Positions 49,455 to 59,143 of a stretch of 64,000 bases of DNA are shown one piece after another. Below the pieces are notes generated by a model that was given only the letters and a program-made list of their open reading frames with translations, ran no database searches and was not told where the DNA came from. Position 1 is the first letter of the stretch. Each line of letters opens with the position of its first letter. The DNA comes from an uncultured Prevotellaceae bacterium (GTDB taxonomy: Bacteria; Bacteroidota; Bacteroidia; Bacteroidales; Bacteroidaceae). A program made the translations under genes and the position numbers. Where the stretch lies: positions 1 through 64,000 of the forward strand of contig CACYPF010000012.1 of the NCBI GenBank assembly GCA_902776195.1, in the 5' to 3' direction.

Positions 49455-50729
49455 ATGAAGAGAATCTTTTTATCCCTCGTCGGTTTCTCACCACTGCGCG
49501 ACAATCTCAAGACCGAAGTGCTGGCTGGTCTCACTACCTTCGCCACCATGTCATATATCCTGGCACTGCTGCCCGCCATGTTCAGTCCGCTGGCAAAGGT
49601 CGGATTTCCTATTGACACGGTATTCACCGCCACCGCCCTTGCAACCATAGTCGGCACACTGCTCATGGCATTTGTGGCACGCAAGCCTTTTGGTCAGGCG
49701 CCAGGACTTTCGCTCAACGTGTTCTTCATCGAGACCGTCTGCCTCTCAATGGGCTATTCGTGGCAGTTTGCCCTCACCGCCGTGCTCATTGAGGGTATAC
49801 TCTTTGTTCTTCTTTGCGTAAGCAACTTGCGACATGTCATCTTCGACATGGTGCCAGTCTCGCTGAAATATGCCATCGCCGCAGGCATCGGTTTCTTTAT
49901 CGCTATGATAGGTATGAAGAATAGCGGACTGCTTGCCACGGGAACCATCTTCAATCATATCAACACCCTGACCAGTCCCTCCTCGCTGCTCTTCCTGTTG
50001 GGTCTGGTGCTCACGGGAGCATTCGCTATCATGCGGTTTCGGGGAGGACTTTTGCTCAGCATCGTTATCGTCACGTTGGTGGGCATTCCTTTAGGCGTGA
50101 CGACATTGCCCGACAGGCTGTTCTCACTACCCGACTCACCTGCCCCGCTGTTCTGCCAGTTCTCATGGAACGACTTGCTCTCGCCTGACCTCTGGGTATG
50201 TGTGCTGACGATGCTCTTCTTCGACATCTTCGACAGTCTCGGTACAATTGTCGGCGTAATGGCAACATCGGGCAGCATCCGTAAGAACGGTCGGATACCC
50301 CACATGCAACGTATCATGCTCAGCGATGCCCTCGGCACCGTGGGCGGAGCCTGTCTGGGCACCAGTACCGTGACCACTTACGTGGAGAGTGCCACCGGCG
50401 TTGCCGAAGGCGGACATACGGGACTCACAGCCCTTGTCGTTGCACTCTGCTTCACCCTGAGTCTGTTCTTCGCACCGCTATTCCTTGCCATCCCCGCCGT
50501 TGCCACCGCCCCAGTACTGGTTGTGGCAGGTTTCCACCTATTTGGCTCCATGCGCCATATCAGCATCTCACGTCCCAAGGAGGCTATGCCCGCCTTTCTC
50601 TGTATCCTGCTCATGCCTATCACGGGCAGTATCACCGACGGTATTATCATCGGACTCGCCACCTATATCTTACTCTCATTCATAGAGGACTGGACCGGTC
50701 GGTTCAAGAAGCCAACAGACAAGAACTGA
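49455..50729 (+). CDS. NCS2 family (AzgA-like) purine permease
   Basis: A 424-residue inner-membrane carrier with about 12-14 helices. Signature stretches are TTFATMSYILALLPAMFSP, FGQAPGLSLNVFF, DIFDSLGTIVGV and ALGTVGGACLGTSTVTTYVESATGVAEGG. The family takes up adenine, guanine or hypoxanthine with H+. It has the usual length. The 22-bp gap to the kinase gene suggests cotranscription, but no functional link is known. Confidence 0.9.
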   Translation: MKRIFLSLVGFSPLRDNLKTEVLAGLTTFATMSYILALLPAMFSPLAKVGFPIDTVFTATALATIVGTLLMAFVARKPFGQAPGLSLNVFFIETVCLSMGYSWQFALTAVLIEGILFVLLCVSNLRHVIFDMVPVSLKYAIAAGIGFFIAMIGMKNSGLLATGTIFNHINTLTSPSSLLFLLGLVLTGAFAIMRFRGGLLLSIVIVTLVGIPLGVTTLPDRLFSLPDSPAPLFCQFSWNDLLSPDLWVCVLTMLFFDIFDSLGTIVGVMATSGSIRKNGRIPHMQRIMLSDALGTVGGACLGTSTVTTYVESATGVAEGGHTGLTALVVALCFTLSLFFAPLFLAIPAVATAPVLVVAGFHLFGSMRHISISRPKEAMPAFLCILLMPITGSITDGIIIGLATYILLSFIEDWTGRFKKPTDKN

Positions 50730-50811
50730 ACTTATCACTTTGTCAATCAATTAACTAAACACTAAAATTGAAGTGAGACGCTTTTACAAAGTGAAGCGAC
50801 TAAAAGAATTG

Positions 50812-50841
50812 AAAAAGGCTTGGATTTCTCCAAGCCTTTTG
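50812..50841. terminator. Terminator between permease and rny
   Basis: AAAAGGCTTGGA pairs with TCCAAGCCTTTT between convergent genes, with a T-rich tail in both directions, 4 bp from the rny stop. Confidence 0.8.
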
Positions 50842-50844
50842 GTT

Positions 50845-52380
50845 TTATTTCGCATAAGCAACGGAACGCGTCTCACGTATGACAGTGATCTTCACCTGTC
50901 CGGGGTACGTCATCTCGTTCTGTATCTTCGTGGCTATCTCACCGCTGAGTGCCTCCGTCTCAGCATCGTCCATCTTGTCGGCACCGACGATGACACGTAA
51001 CTCACGACCAGCCTGGATGGCGTATGTCTTGGTGACACCAGGATAGCTCATGGCGATAGCCTCCAAGTCGTTCAGACGCTTGATATAAGCCTCGACAATC
51101 TCACGGCGGGCACCGGGACGGGCACCGCTGATGGCATCACAGATCTGTACGATAGGAGCCAGCAGTGTCTGCATCTCCATCTCGTCATGGTGAGCACCAA
51201 TGGCATTGCAGATATCGGGCTTCTCCTTGTACTTCTCTGCAATCTTGGCACCATAGATAGCGTGTGGATCATCTGTGTCCTCATCGGGCACCTTACCGAT
51301 ATCATGCAACAGTCCGGCACGCTTTGCCTTCTTCGGGTTCAGTCCCAGCTCAGCAGCCATGACAGCACAGAGGTTAGCGGTCTCACGGGCATGCTGCAAC
51401 AGGTTCTGACCATAAGAGGAACGGTATTTCATCTTACCGATGATACGGATCAGTTCCGGGTGCAAGCCATGGATACCCAGGTCGATGGCGGTACGCTTAC
51501 CCGTCTCAATGACCTCATTCTCCAACTGTTTCTTCACCTTGGCAACGACCTCCTCAATACGGGCAGGATGGATACGGCCGTCGCTCACCAACTGGTGGAG
51601 GGCAAGACGACAGGTCTCACGACGGATGGGGTCGAAAGCAGAGATGACGATAGCCTCAGGAGTATCGTCCACCACAATCTCGACACCACAGGCAGCCTCC
51701 AATGCACGGATGTTACGACCCTCACGACCGATGATACGGCCTTTCACGTCATCATTGTCGATATGGAAGACGCTGACAGAGTTCTCGATGGCAGTCTCCG
51801 TGGCAACACGCTGGATGGTCTGGATGACAATCTTCTTAGCCTGTGCATTGGCATTGAGCTTCGCCTCGTCCATAATCTCATTGATATAGCTGGCGGCATC
51901 CGTCTTAGCCTCATCCTTCATCGCCTCCACCAGACGAGCCTTCGCCTCCTCGGCACTCAGTCCGGAGAGTTCCTCCAGTTTGGTGCGCTCCTGCAGCTGC
52001 ATCTTCTCCAACTCCTCATTCTTGAGGGCAAGGAGTTTCTTCTCGTTGTCGATACGTGTCTGCTGGTTGTCCAAGTCGTTCTTACGGCGACCCAGTTCCT
52101 CCTGACGCTGGTTGAGGGAGATCTCACGCTGTTTCAAGCGGTTCTCGTTCTGCTGGATATGCTGGTTGCGCTGCTGCACCTCCTTCTCCAGCTCGCTCTT
52201 CTTGTTGAGGAATTTCTCCTTGACTTCCAACAGCTTTTTCTCCTTAATCACTTCTGCCTCTTTCTTGGCAGCCTTTACCATTTCGTTATATTTCCCGGTA
52301 ATGACATAACGGAAAATCAAAAATCCGCACAATCCTCCCAAAATGAGAGAGACCACGGCTGTAATAATGACAATAATCAT
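50845..52380 (-). CDS. rny: Ribonuclease Y
   Basis: A 511-residue membrane-anchored endoribonuclease starting mRNA decay. It has an N-terminal helix (4-26), a long coiled coil (about 35-170), a KH domain (about 200-265; [20 protein letters not shown]) and an HD domain with LLHDIGK (about 350) and GAHHDE. The length is normal. Upstream are zapA and a coiled-coil gene on the same strand. Confidence 0.95.
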   Translation of the reverse strand: MIIVIITAVVSLILGGLCGFLIFRYVITGKYNEMVKAAKKEAEVIKEKKLLEVKEKFLNKKSELEKEVQQRNQHIQQNENRLKQREISLNQRQEELGRRKNDLDNQQTRIDNEKKLLALKNEELEKMQLQERTKLEELSGLSAEEAKARLVEAMKDEAKTDAASYINEIMDEAKLNANAQAKKIVIQTIQRVATETAIENSVSVFHIDNDDVKGRIIGREGRNIRALEAACGVEIVVDDTPEAIVISAFDPIRRETCRLALHQLVSDGRIHPARIEEVVAKVKKQLENEVIETGKRTAIDLGIHGLHPELIRIIGKMKYRSSYGQNLLQHARETANLCAVMAAELGLNPKKAKRAGLLHDIGKVPDEDTDDPHAIYGAKIAEKYKEKPDICNAIGAHHDEMEMQTLLAPIVQICDAISGARPGARREIVEAYIKRLNDLEAIAMSYPGVTKTYAIQAGRELRVIVGADKMDDAETEALSGEIATKIQNEMTYPGQVKITVIRETRSVAYAK

Positions 52381-52417
52381 AAATTATATTATATATTGAG
52401 TTAATGTTCTCATATCA

Positions 52418-52717
52418 TCAACGCGACGAACCCAAGGCATCCTCAATCTCTTTGGTGAGGCGGGTAAGAACATTATCATAGGGGGCAGTATCATTGTGTG
52501 AGCGCTCCTTCTGGTATAACAACGCTATATCAACCAGCGTCATTAACGAGATGATGTGCTCACTCTTCCGACCTTTATAGGCTTGTGCATAGGCATTATA
52601 GCGGTCGGTGATGAGTTTGGCTGCCGAACGATAGTACTCCTCGTCCTCACGCTTGACGGTGACTTCGATTTCCTCATCGTAGACATGCAGCCTGATATGT
52701 AGTTTGTCTTCTGCCAT
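52418..52717 (-). CDS. zapA: Cell division protein ZapA
   Basis: A 99-residue ZapA-family protein that bundles FtsZ filaments. The N-terminal beta segment LHIRLHVYDEEIEVTVKREDEEYYRSAAKLI is followed by helices with SLMTLVDIALLYQKE. 37 bp before rny and 14 bp after the coiled-coil gene, so probably one operon. Confidence 0.88.
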   Translation of the reverse strand: MAEDKLHIRLHVYDEEIEVTVKREDEEYYRSAAKLITDRYNAYAQAYKGRKSEHIISLMTLVDIALLYQKERSHNDTAPYDNVLTRLTKEIEDALGSSR

Positions 52718-52731
52718 GTTGCTTGTTTTCC

Positions 52732-53031
52732 CTATTGTTCTTCGTCACTTAGGATTGCAATGCACTTATTGACATCCCGTATGAGCTTCGACAACCGTTC
52801 CTTGGCACCGTCCAGGTCACCATCGGTAATCTCGATCATCTTAGCCATTTTAAGAGAGTTATAGTCATTCTGCCTCTGTTCCAACTTCTCCTGCAGCAGT
52901 TTAATGTCCTGCTCGTTCTTCTCAACCATCGCATAAAGCTCCTCGTTCTCCCTCTTCAGCTCTTGAAAACGGAGAATCATCTGCCTCAGGCGTGTCTCGA
53001 ACGCAGTGATTGTTTTCTCATTAGGCGTCAT
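52732..53031 (-). CDS. Small coiled-coil protein upstream of zapA
   Basis: A 99-residue, almost fully helical protein with heptads over about 10-70 (LRQMILRFQELKRENEELYAMVEKNEQD, in parts). Linkage to zapA suggests a divisome partner comparable to ZapB, but the sequence alone does not prove this. Confidence 0.75.
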   Translation of the reverse strand: MTPNEKTITAFETRLRQMILRFQELKRENEELYAMVEKNEQDIKLLQEKLEQRQNDYNSLKMAKMIEITDGDLDGAKERLSKLIRDVNKCIAILSDEEQ

Positions 53032-53108
53032 AATTTCCTCACTTTATTTTACAAAGGTAGTATATTTTTGGGTATCCACCTTCCTTTAAGTAAAGATTTA
53101 ACGTTTTT

Positions 53109-53741
53109 TTATTTCGTTTCGGTATCAGCAGGGCGTTTTTCCTTCTTAGCGAGCATCACTACCTTGTAAACGAAATCTGTTACCCACTGCTGGGAGAAGC
53201 CCAGTTTCTGGTCGTATTGACGGATGGCAACGACGGTCTTCATCACACCGGCATCAGAGAAGTCATTCTTATGGAAGATGTCATTGACGGTCTTCTCCGT
53301 CATCGTATACAGCGCTTTCTTCAAGAAACCCGGCAGGCGTAACTTGAACTTCATCAGGTTACCTGTCAACATCAGTAAGTCCTGTGAGAAAGCTGAGAAC
53401 TGGATCATATAGGTCTGGATATCCTGCGGCTTCTTACAACGCTTACGGATGCTCTGGTCTATCTCTTTGGTGAAGTCATCACTCATACCATAGATTTCCT
53501 TGAGCATCTTTTTGCAGCGCGATTTCTCCGCCAAGCCCAACTTATTGTTCTGAGTCGGTACATGCAAGGTTGCCTTAAACACACGCAAGTCAGGCAACGC
53601 TGCCATATTGGTAATACCCAGGTCAGACGCCATCACAGCCTGAAAATATACACGGATAAGGGTCATGAAATCCTCCATGCCTCCCGCTTTCTGTTGTCCT
53701 TCGTCGTCTTTACGACCGAACAGTTTTGAAAAAAATCCCAT
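53109..53741 (-). CDS. Conserved-looking cytosolic protein, unknown function
   Basis: A 210-residue basic helical protein beginning MGFFSKLFGRKDDEGQQKAG, with no signal peptide or membrane segment. The middle is rich in Phe and Lys (FSAFSQDLLMLTGNLMKFKLRLPGF, in parts). I do not recognise the family. It has its own promoter (53762-53770). Confidence 0.75.
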   Translation of the reverse strand: MGFFSKLFGRKDDEGQQKAGGMEDFMTLIRVYFQAVMASDLGITNMAALPDLRVFKATLHVPTQNNKLGLAEKSRCKKMLKEIYGMSDDFTKEIDQSIRKRCKKPQDIQTYMIQFSAFSQDLLMLTGNLMKFKLRLPGFLKKALYTMTEKTVNDIFHKNDFSDAGVMKTVVAIRQYDQKLGFSQQWVTDFVYKVVMLAKKEKRPADTETK

Positions 53742-53761
53742 AATAAATTGAATTTAACGGT

Positions 53762-53770
53762 GCAAAGGTA
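53762..53770 (-). promoter_or_regulatory. Promoter, -7 TACCTTTGC, of 210-aa gene
   Basis: The minus strand reads TACCTTTGC 20 bp before the ATG at 53741. Between it and the rmlA promoter lies a low-complexity run of CATAATTCATAG-type units (53780-53808). Confidence 0.65.
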
Positions 53771-53814
53771 CTAAATAATTCATAATTCATAGTTCATAAT
53801 TCATAAATATTTTA

Positions 53815-53823
53815 TAACTTTGC
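53815..53823 (+). promoter_or_regulatory. rmlA promoter, -7 TAACTTTGC
   Basis: TAACTTTGC lies 29 bp before the ATG at 53852. Confidence 0.6.
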
Positions 53824-53851
53824 CATCAAAATCAAATAAAACAGGATTATT

Positions 53852-54724
53852 ATGAAAGGAATTGTATTAGCGGGAGGCAGCGGCACACGTCTCTACCCTA
53901 TCACCAAAGGAATCAGCAAACAACTGATTCCCATCTTCGACAAGCCGATGATCTACTACCCCATCTCTGCCTTGATGCTGGCAGGTATCCGTGAGATTCT
54001 GATCATCTCCACCCCCTATGACTTACCAGGGTTCAAGCGACTGCTGGGTGACGGCTCTGAACTCGGTGTGCGTTTTGAGTATGCGGAGCAACCTTCTCCT
54101 GACGGACTGGCTCAAGCATTCATCATCGGTGAGCAATTCATTGGTAAGGACTGTGCCTGCTTAGTATTGGGCGACAACATTTTCTATGGCAGTGGATTCA
54201 CGGGATTACTCAAACAGAGTGTGGAGAATGCAGAGAAATACGGACAGGCAACTGTTTTCGGCTATTACGTGAATGACCCTGAGCGCTATGGCGTGGCAGA
54301 ATTTGATGCAGAAGGAAACTGTCTGAGCATTGAGGAGAAACCTGCCAACCCCAAGTCCAACTATGCAGTGGTAGGTCTCTATTTCTACCCCAACAGCGTG
54401 GTAGAGATTGCCAAGAACATCAAACCCAGTGCTCGCGGTGAATTGGAAATCACTACAGTCAACCAGGAATACCTGAGACAGAAGAACCTGAAAGTACAGA
54501 CCCTGCAACGTGGGTTCGCATGGCTTGACACTGGAACACACGACTCCCTGTCCGAGGCTTCCACTTTCATCGAGGTGATAGAGAAACGGCAAGGCCTCAA
54601 GGTCGCCTGTCTGGAGGAAATCGCTTTCAAGCGGGGATGGATTACCAAAGAGCAGTTACGGGCAATTGCCGAACCGATGGCAAAGAACGATTACGGCAAA
54701 TACTTGTTACAGTTAGCAAAATAA
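53852..54724 (+). CDS. rmlA: Glucose-1-phosphate thymidylyltransferase
   Basis: A 290-residue enzyme making dTDP-glucose, the first step to dTDP-L-rhamnose. [20 protein letters not shown] (nucleotide and sugar binding), [18 protein letters not shown] and EEKP are all in place and the length is typical. It is monocistronic. The last enzyme of the pathway (RmlD) is encoded at 61307-62155; RmlB and RmlC are not in the window. Confidence 0.95.
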   Translation: MKGIVLAGGSGTRLYPITKGISKQLIPIFDKPMIYYPISALMLAGIREILIISTPYDLPGFKRLLGDGSELGVRFEYAEQPSPDGLAQAFIIGEQFIGKDCACLVLGDNIFYGSGFTGLLKQSVENAEKYGQATVFGYYVNDPERYGVAEFDAEGNCLSIEEKPANPKSNYAVVGLYFYPNSVVEIAKNIKPSARGELEITTVNQEYLRQKNLKVQTLQRGFAWLDTGTHDSLSEASTFIEVIEKRQGLKVACLEEIAFKRGWITKEQLRAIAEPMAKNDYGKYLLQLAK

Positions 54725-54726
54725 GT

Positions 54727-54760
54727 CAAAGGGCAGCGAAAAGGCTGCTCTTTGAGCTTT
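54727..54760 (+). terminator. rmlA terminator
   Basis: CAAAGGGCAGC pairs with GCTGCTCTTTG (with a G-U pair), followed by a T-rich run. Confidence 0.65.
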
Positions 54761-54818
54761 TTACCTTCCTTTATGTCACTTTTTTACTATTTTTTTTGGT
54801 AGAAAGAATTTATTTACT

Positions 54819-54827
54819 TACTTTTGC
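54819..54827 (+). promoter_or_regulatory. Promoter, -7 TACTTTTGC, of sigma factor gene
   Basis: TACTTTTGC lies about 75 bp before the ATG at 54903, a longer leader than is usual in this window. Confidence 0.6.
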
Positions 54828-54902
54828 ACACAAATAACAGTTAATAACTTAAACAGATTGCCTATCGAACAAACTTCTACTTCAATATTAAAACGTTAAA
54901 GT

Positions 54903-55502
54903 ATGAAGACATATGCAAACCGCACAGACGAGGAGCTTGCCCTTCTCTATACGGCGGGAGACAACAAGGCTTTTGATGAGTTATTAGCAAGAAACCAGCA
55001 GAAGTTGTTTAATTATATTCTGTTCGTTGTCCGCGACCAGGACATAGCGAATGATATATTCCAAGACACTTTCATCAAGGCTATCACGAAGTTGCAAGAA
55101 GGGAAATACGCAGACTCAGGGAAGTTCTCTTTCTGGCTGACACGTATTGCCCATAATGTCATCATCGACAAGTTCCGCCGTACCAAGAGCGAACACATCA
55201 TAGAGCCTAACGTTGACAACGACCTCAGTCATCTGAGTAATGACACATTGACGGAAGGAAGCAGAGAGAGCGAGTATGTCAACACTCAAATCATGGATGA
55301 CGTACGACACTTGATGGACACACTTCCTGCAACCCAAAGAGAAGTGGTATATATGCGTTACTATCAAGAGCTATCCTTCAAGGAGATCGCAGAACTCACA
55401 GGAGTGAGCATCAACACCTCTTTGGGACGGATGCGTTATGCCCTCATCAACATGCGGCGCATGGCAAAACAGCATCAAATGTTTCTTGACTTGGATATTT
55501 AA
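54903..55502 (+). CDS. ECF-like sigma-70 family factor
   Basis: A 199-residue sigma factor. Region 2 (about 25-90) has DIFQDTFIKAITKL and FWLTRIAHNVIIDKFRR. Region 4 (about 130-190) has LPATQREVVYMRYYQELSFKEIAELTGVSINTSLGRMRYAL. Regions 1 and 3 are absent. No anti-sigma gene is adjacent: the next gene (rpe) is convergent and overlaps it by 4 bp. Regulon unknown. Confidence 0.9.
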   Translation: MKTYANRTDEELALLYTAGDNKAFDELLARNQQKLFNYILFVVRDQDIANDIFQDTFIKAITKLQEGKYADSGKFSFWLTRIAHNVIIDKFRRTKSEHIIEPNVDNDLSHLSNDTLTEGSRESEYVNTQIMDDVRHLMDTLPATQREVVYMRYYQELSFKEIAELTGVSINTSLGRMRYALINMRRMAKQHQMFLDLDI

Positions 55503-56146
55503 AGACTTCGCAGTCCTTTGATAACTTGCTCAGGATTGGGAGCCTTAAACACATAGCTTCCACTGACCAATACGTCGACCCCTGCCTTTACTAAGCGAGG
55601 AGCAGTCTCCGCCTGTACACCACCATCTACCTCTATCAAGGTATGATAGCCACCCTCATCTATCATCCGACGCAGTCGCTGGACTTTCTGAATGGTATTC
55701 TCTATAAACTTCTGTCCGCCAAAACCTGGGTTGACACTCATGAGCAATACCATATCGACATCACCGAGGATATCCTCCAACATACCGACTGGTGTTGCCG
55801 GATTCAGCGTCACACCAGCCTTCATCCCTGCATCATGGATTTCCTGAACGGTACGGTGCAAATGACCACATGCCTCATAATGCACATTCATCATCATCGC
55901 ACCTAACTTTGCCGTCTGTTGGATATACTGCTCGGGATGCACAATCATATAATGTACGTCCAGAGGTTTCTTACACAACGAGGCGACTGCCTCTAATACA
56001 GGAAAACCAAACGAGATGTTAGGCACAAACACGCCATCCATCACATCCAGATGAAGCCAGTCGGCTTCACTCCGGTTAATCATTTCAATGTCTTTGTCGA
56101 GATGCAGGAAATCGGCAGCAAGCAATGAAGGAGATACTTTCGTCAT
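55499..56146 (-). CDS. rpe: Ribulose-phosphate 3-epimerase
   Basis: A 215-residue TIM-barrel enzyme interconverting ribulose 5-phosphate and xylulose 5-phosphate. Motifs are SPSLLAADFLHL, WLHLDVMDGVFVPNISFG, VHYMIVHPE, MSVNPGFGGQKFI and EVDGGV, with phosphate binding in VSGSYVF. Last in the minus-strand run fmt - small ORF - rpe. Confidence 0.95.
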   Translation of the reverse strand: MTKVSPSLLAADFLHLDKDIEMINRSEADWLHLDVMDGVFVPNISFGFPVLEAVASLCKKPLDVHYMIVHPEQYIQQTAKLGAMMMNVHYEACGHLHRTVQEIHDAGMKAGVTLNPATPVGMLEDILGDVDMVLLMSVNPGFGGQKFIENTIQKVQRLRRMIDEGGYHTLIEVDGGVQAETAPRLVKAGVDVLVSGSYVFKAPNPEQVIKGLRSL

Positions 56147-56156
56147 TTTTCTTTCT

Positions 56157-56288
56157 TTAATTCAGACCTTGCACCATGTAGGTATTGTCTGGTTGTCTAA
56201 CAGTTCTGTACATACGAGCCAGTTGCTTGATAAACAAGATGGTTGACTCACGAGGCTGAATTAAGTTTTCTTGAGTAGAAATTTGCAT
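56157..56288 (-). CDS. 43-residue small protein between fmt and rpe
   Basis: The frame starts MQISTQENLIQPRESTILFI, continues KQLARMYRTVRQPD and ends TYMVQGLN. It stops 10 bp before the rpe ATG and begins 71 bp after the fmt stop, same strand. The amphipathic helical stretch ESTILFIKQLARMYRTV looks like a real protein. Function unknown. Confidence 0.55.
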   Translation of the reverse strand: MQISTQENLIQPRESTILFIKQLARMYRTVRQPDNTYMVQGLN

Positions 56289-56359
56289 AGGCAATATATT
56301 TAAATGTTCCTACTCTTGAAACGTTCAGCTAAGTTGTTTTATTTTACTATTAACAATAT

Positions 56360-57322
56360 TTATTTTATACTATACGACTCCATGTCTTTCATCCCATTGA
56401 GGAAGTCATGCGTCGCCATCCGTTTTTTTCCTGCAAGTTGCAGTTCTTCAATGGCGAGCCATTCATTGCTGGCAGCAACCAACAGCGACTTACCTTCTAC
56501 TGTTATACTACCCTTCCCTGCGGTTGTAGGCTTTCCGGTCTTTCTTGTCTTAAAGATCTTAAGAACAGTTTCTTTCCCATCAGGGGCGACCAAGGTCGTC
56601 CATGCCCCAGGATAGGGACTAAGTCCTCGAATGAAGTCATATACCTGCTTAGCGGTCTTCGACCAATCAATCTCACAAGTCTCCTTGAAGATTTTAGGAG
56701 CAGGATGAAGTGAAGAATCGTCTTGTGCCACCGTTTCCGGATGACCGTCAGCGGTGATAATACGTTCTAAGGTTTGCAGGCAGATGTCTGCGCCCAAGTG
56801 CATCAGCCCATCATAGACGTATTCCACATCAGCATCGTCAGGAATATCGAAAGGCAGTTGCATGATGACACGACCCGTATCGATGTCATGATCAAGGAAG
56901 AACGTAGTCACACCTGTCCGTGTCTCGCCATTAATGACTGCCCAGTTGATGGGTGCCGCCCCACGATATTGTGGTAACAAGGCGGCATGGACATTGAAAG
57001 TTCCGTATTCTGGCATAGCCCACACGACTTCCGGCAGCATACGGAAAGCTACGACCACCTGCAGGTTTGCCTGATAAGAGCGCAACTGCTCCACAAATAC
57101 CGGGTCTTTCATCTTCTCTGGTTGTAAGACTGGGAGTCCTTTCTCCAAAGCATATTGCTTTACGGCTGAAGGCTGTAGCACCGAGCCATGCCGCCCTACG
57201 GGCTTGTCTGGCTGTGTCACCACCGCCACTACATGATAACCATTCTCCACCAGAGCCTTCAGTGTCTCCACGGCAAACTCAGGGGTTCCCATAAATACAA
57301 TTCGCAGATCTTCTTTCTTCAT
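56360..57322 (-). CDS. fmt: Methionyl-tRNA formyltransferase
   Basis: A 320-residue enzyme formylating initiator Met-tRNA. The catalytic domain has VFMGTPEFAVETL, LPQYRGAAPINWAVINGE and TGVTTFFLDHDIDTG, and the C-terminal OB-like domain spans about 210-320. Usual length. 12 bp after the ClC gene in the same operon run. Confidence 0.95.
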   Translation of the reverse strand: MKKEDLRIVFMGTPEFAVETLKALVENGYHVVAVVTQPDKPVGRHGSVLQPSAVKQYALEKGLPVLQPEKMKDPVFVEQLRSYQANLQVVVAFRMLPEVVWAMPEYGTFNVHAALLPQYRGAAPINWAVINGETRTGVTTFFLDHDIDTGRVIMQLPFDIPDDADVEYVYDGLMHLGADICLQTLERIITADGHPETVAQDDSSLHPAPKIFKETCEIDWSKTAKQVYDFIRGLSPYPGAWTTLVAPDGKETVLKIFKTRKTGKPTTAGKGSITVEGKSLLVAASNEWLAIEELQLAGKKRMATHDFLNGMKDMESYSIK

Positions 57323-57334
57323 ACAACAAAATCC

Positions 57335-59143
57335 TTAGTCTTGACTAAAATCATGCACCATCTTACGATAGGCGCTGTACATTCGCTTACGGGAGATATA
57401 CCCTTTCAGATGGCGGTCCTCATCCAACACAGGAAGCCAGTCTGCCTGCGTCCGCTCAAAGGTTTTCATCACCTCCGTCATCGAAGTACCATCATCCAGC
57501 ACTGCGGCAGGAGCCGTCATCAACTGACTTGCCTTAAAATGATGATACAACTCCGTACGGAACATGACATGACGTATCCTAACGATATTAATCTCTCCCA
57601 ACAGACTGCCAGCGGCATCTACCACAGGCAGGACACTGTGACGGGAACGACTGATCTTATGAACCATCTGTCCTAACTCCATGTCTGGGTCAACCCCCTG
57701 GTAGTCACGGTCAATCACTGAGTCCAGACTCATCAATGTCAGCACGGCATGGTCGGTATGATGGGTAATGAGTTTACCCTGTCGCGCCAGTCGCATGCCA
57801 TAGATACTATGAGGTTCAAAGATGATAATCGTCAGATAGGCGAATACCGACACGATCATCAAAGGTACAAAAAGATTATAACCACTCGTTATCTCCGCGA
57901 TGAGGAAGATACCAGTCAATGGAGCATGCATCACGCCAGACATCACTCCTGCCATTCCCAGTAAAGCGAAATTCTTCTCAGGAACATAGACACCTATCTG
58001 ATTCATGTTCCACAAACGGGAGAACAAGAAACCGGTAAAACAGCCGATAAACAAAGAGGGCGCAAACGTACCGCCGCAGCCGCCTCCTCCATTAGTCGCA
58101 CTGGTGGCAAAAACCTTTGTAAAAAGTACCAAAGCAAGATAACCTATCAGGTATTCATGATGACCATAGAACAGAGAGTTGTCCAGTATCTGGTTCCAGT
58201 CTGCCTCTGTCTTACCATTCAACAGGAGGTTAATGGCATGATAACCTTCTCCGTATAATGAAGGGAAGAGGAAAATCAAGGTACTCAAAATGGCACCACC
58301 AATAACCAGGCGCACATAGGGTTTGTCCTTAAAGCGGGCGAACATATCCTCACAAGCATTCATCGTCCGGATGAAATAAAGACTCACCAGACCACAACTG
58401 ACACCTAACAAGATGGTGGCTGGAACACGCTGAACCGTCCAGTCTGAGTCAAGATGAAAGGAGAACAGCACTGCATTACCACTGAAAATATAGGTAAAAC
58501 AGGTCGCTGTGACACAAGACACCAATATCGGCAACAACGATGCCATGGTCAGATCGATCATCAAGACCTCCAAGGTGAATACCAGTCCTGCTATCGGTGC
58601 CTTAAAAATGCCGGCAATGGCACCGGCAGCACCGCATCCTACCAATGTCATCAGTGTCTTACTATCCAACTTGAACAGCTGTCCTAAATTCGAGCCAATG
58701 GCAGAACCCGTCAAGACAATAGGTGCCTCGGCACCCACAGAGCCACCGAACCCGATGGTGATGGCGGAGGCTATCACACTCGACCATGTATTATGTGCCT
58801 TCAGTCTTGACTTATTCGATGAGATAGCATACAGAATACGGGTAATACCATGAGAAATATTATCTTTGACGATATGACGAACAAAGAGAGAGGTAAGATA
58901 GATACCTATCACAGGATAGACCAGATACAGCCAGTTATAACTTGTTGCGGTAAACTGCCCTGTCAACAGAGCGACAATCTGGTTAATCATCCCATGCAAC
59001 ACAAATGCCGCCACAGCAGCAAACAAGCCCACAAAAAAGGCAAGGACCAGTAAGAACATTTTGTCACTTACATGCTCCACCCGCCATTCGTGCAGCCTCT
59101 GCACCCATGTAGCTCTTGCAGTATCCTCTGGTTGACGACTCAT
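57335..59143 (-). CDS. ClC-family chloride channel/transporter with CBS domains
   Basis: A 602-residue protein. The membrane core (about 30-455) has the pore motif GGSVGAEAPIVLTG, in which the gating Glu is kept but the usual GREGP reads GAEAP, and GGGCGGTFAPSLFIGC. Two CBS domains follow (about 470-590). Whether it is a channel or an H+/Cl- antiporter cannot be told. Its ATG shares one base with the stop of the upstream sua5-like gene (TAATG), so the two are coupled. Confidence 0.9.
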   Translation of the reverse strand: MSRQPEDTARATWVQRLHEWRVEHVSDKMFLLVLAFFVGLFAAVAAFVLHGMINQIVALLTGQFTATSYNWLYLVYPVIGIYLTSLFVRHIVKDNISHGITRILYAISSNKSRLKAHNTWSSVIASAITIGFGGSVGAEAPIVLTGSAIGSNLGQLFKLDSKTLMTLVGCGAAGAIAGIFKAPIAGLVFTLEVLMIDLTMASLLPILVSCVTATCFTYIFSGNAVLFSFHLDSDWTVQRVPATILLGVSCGLVSLYFIRTMNACEDMFARFKDKPYVRLVIGGAILSTLIFLFPSLYGEGYHAINLLLNGKTEADWNQILDNSLFYGHHEYLIGYLALVLFTKVFATSATNGGGGCGGTFAPSLFIGCFTGFLFSRLWNMNQIGVYVPEKNFALLGMAGVMSGVMHAPLTGIFLIAEITSGYNLFVPLMIVSVFAYLTIIIFEPHSIYGMRLARQGKLITHHTDHAVLTLMSLDSVIDRDYQGVDPDMELGQMVHKISRSRHSVLPVVDAAGSLLGEINIVRIRHVMFRTELYHHFKASQLMTAPAAVLDDGTSMTEVMKTFERTQADWLPVLDEDRHLKGYISRKRMYSAYRKMVHDFSQD

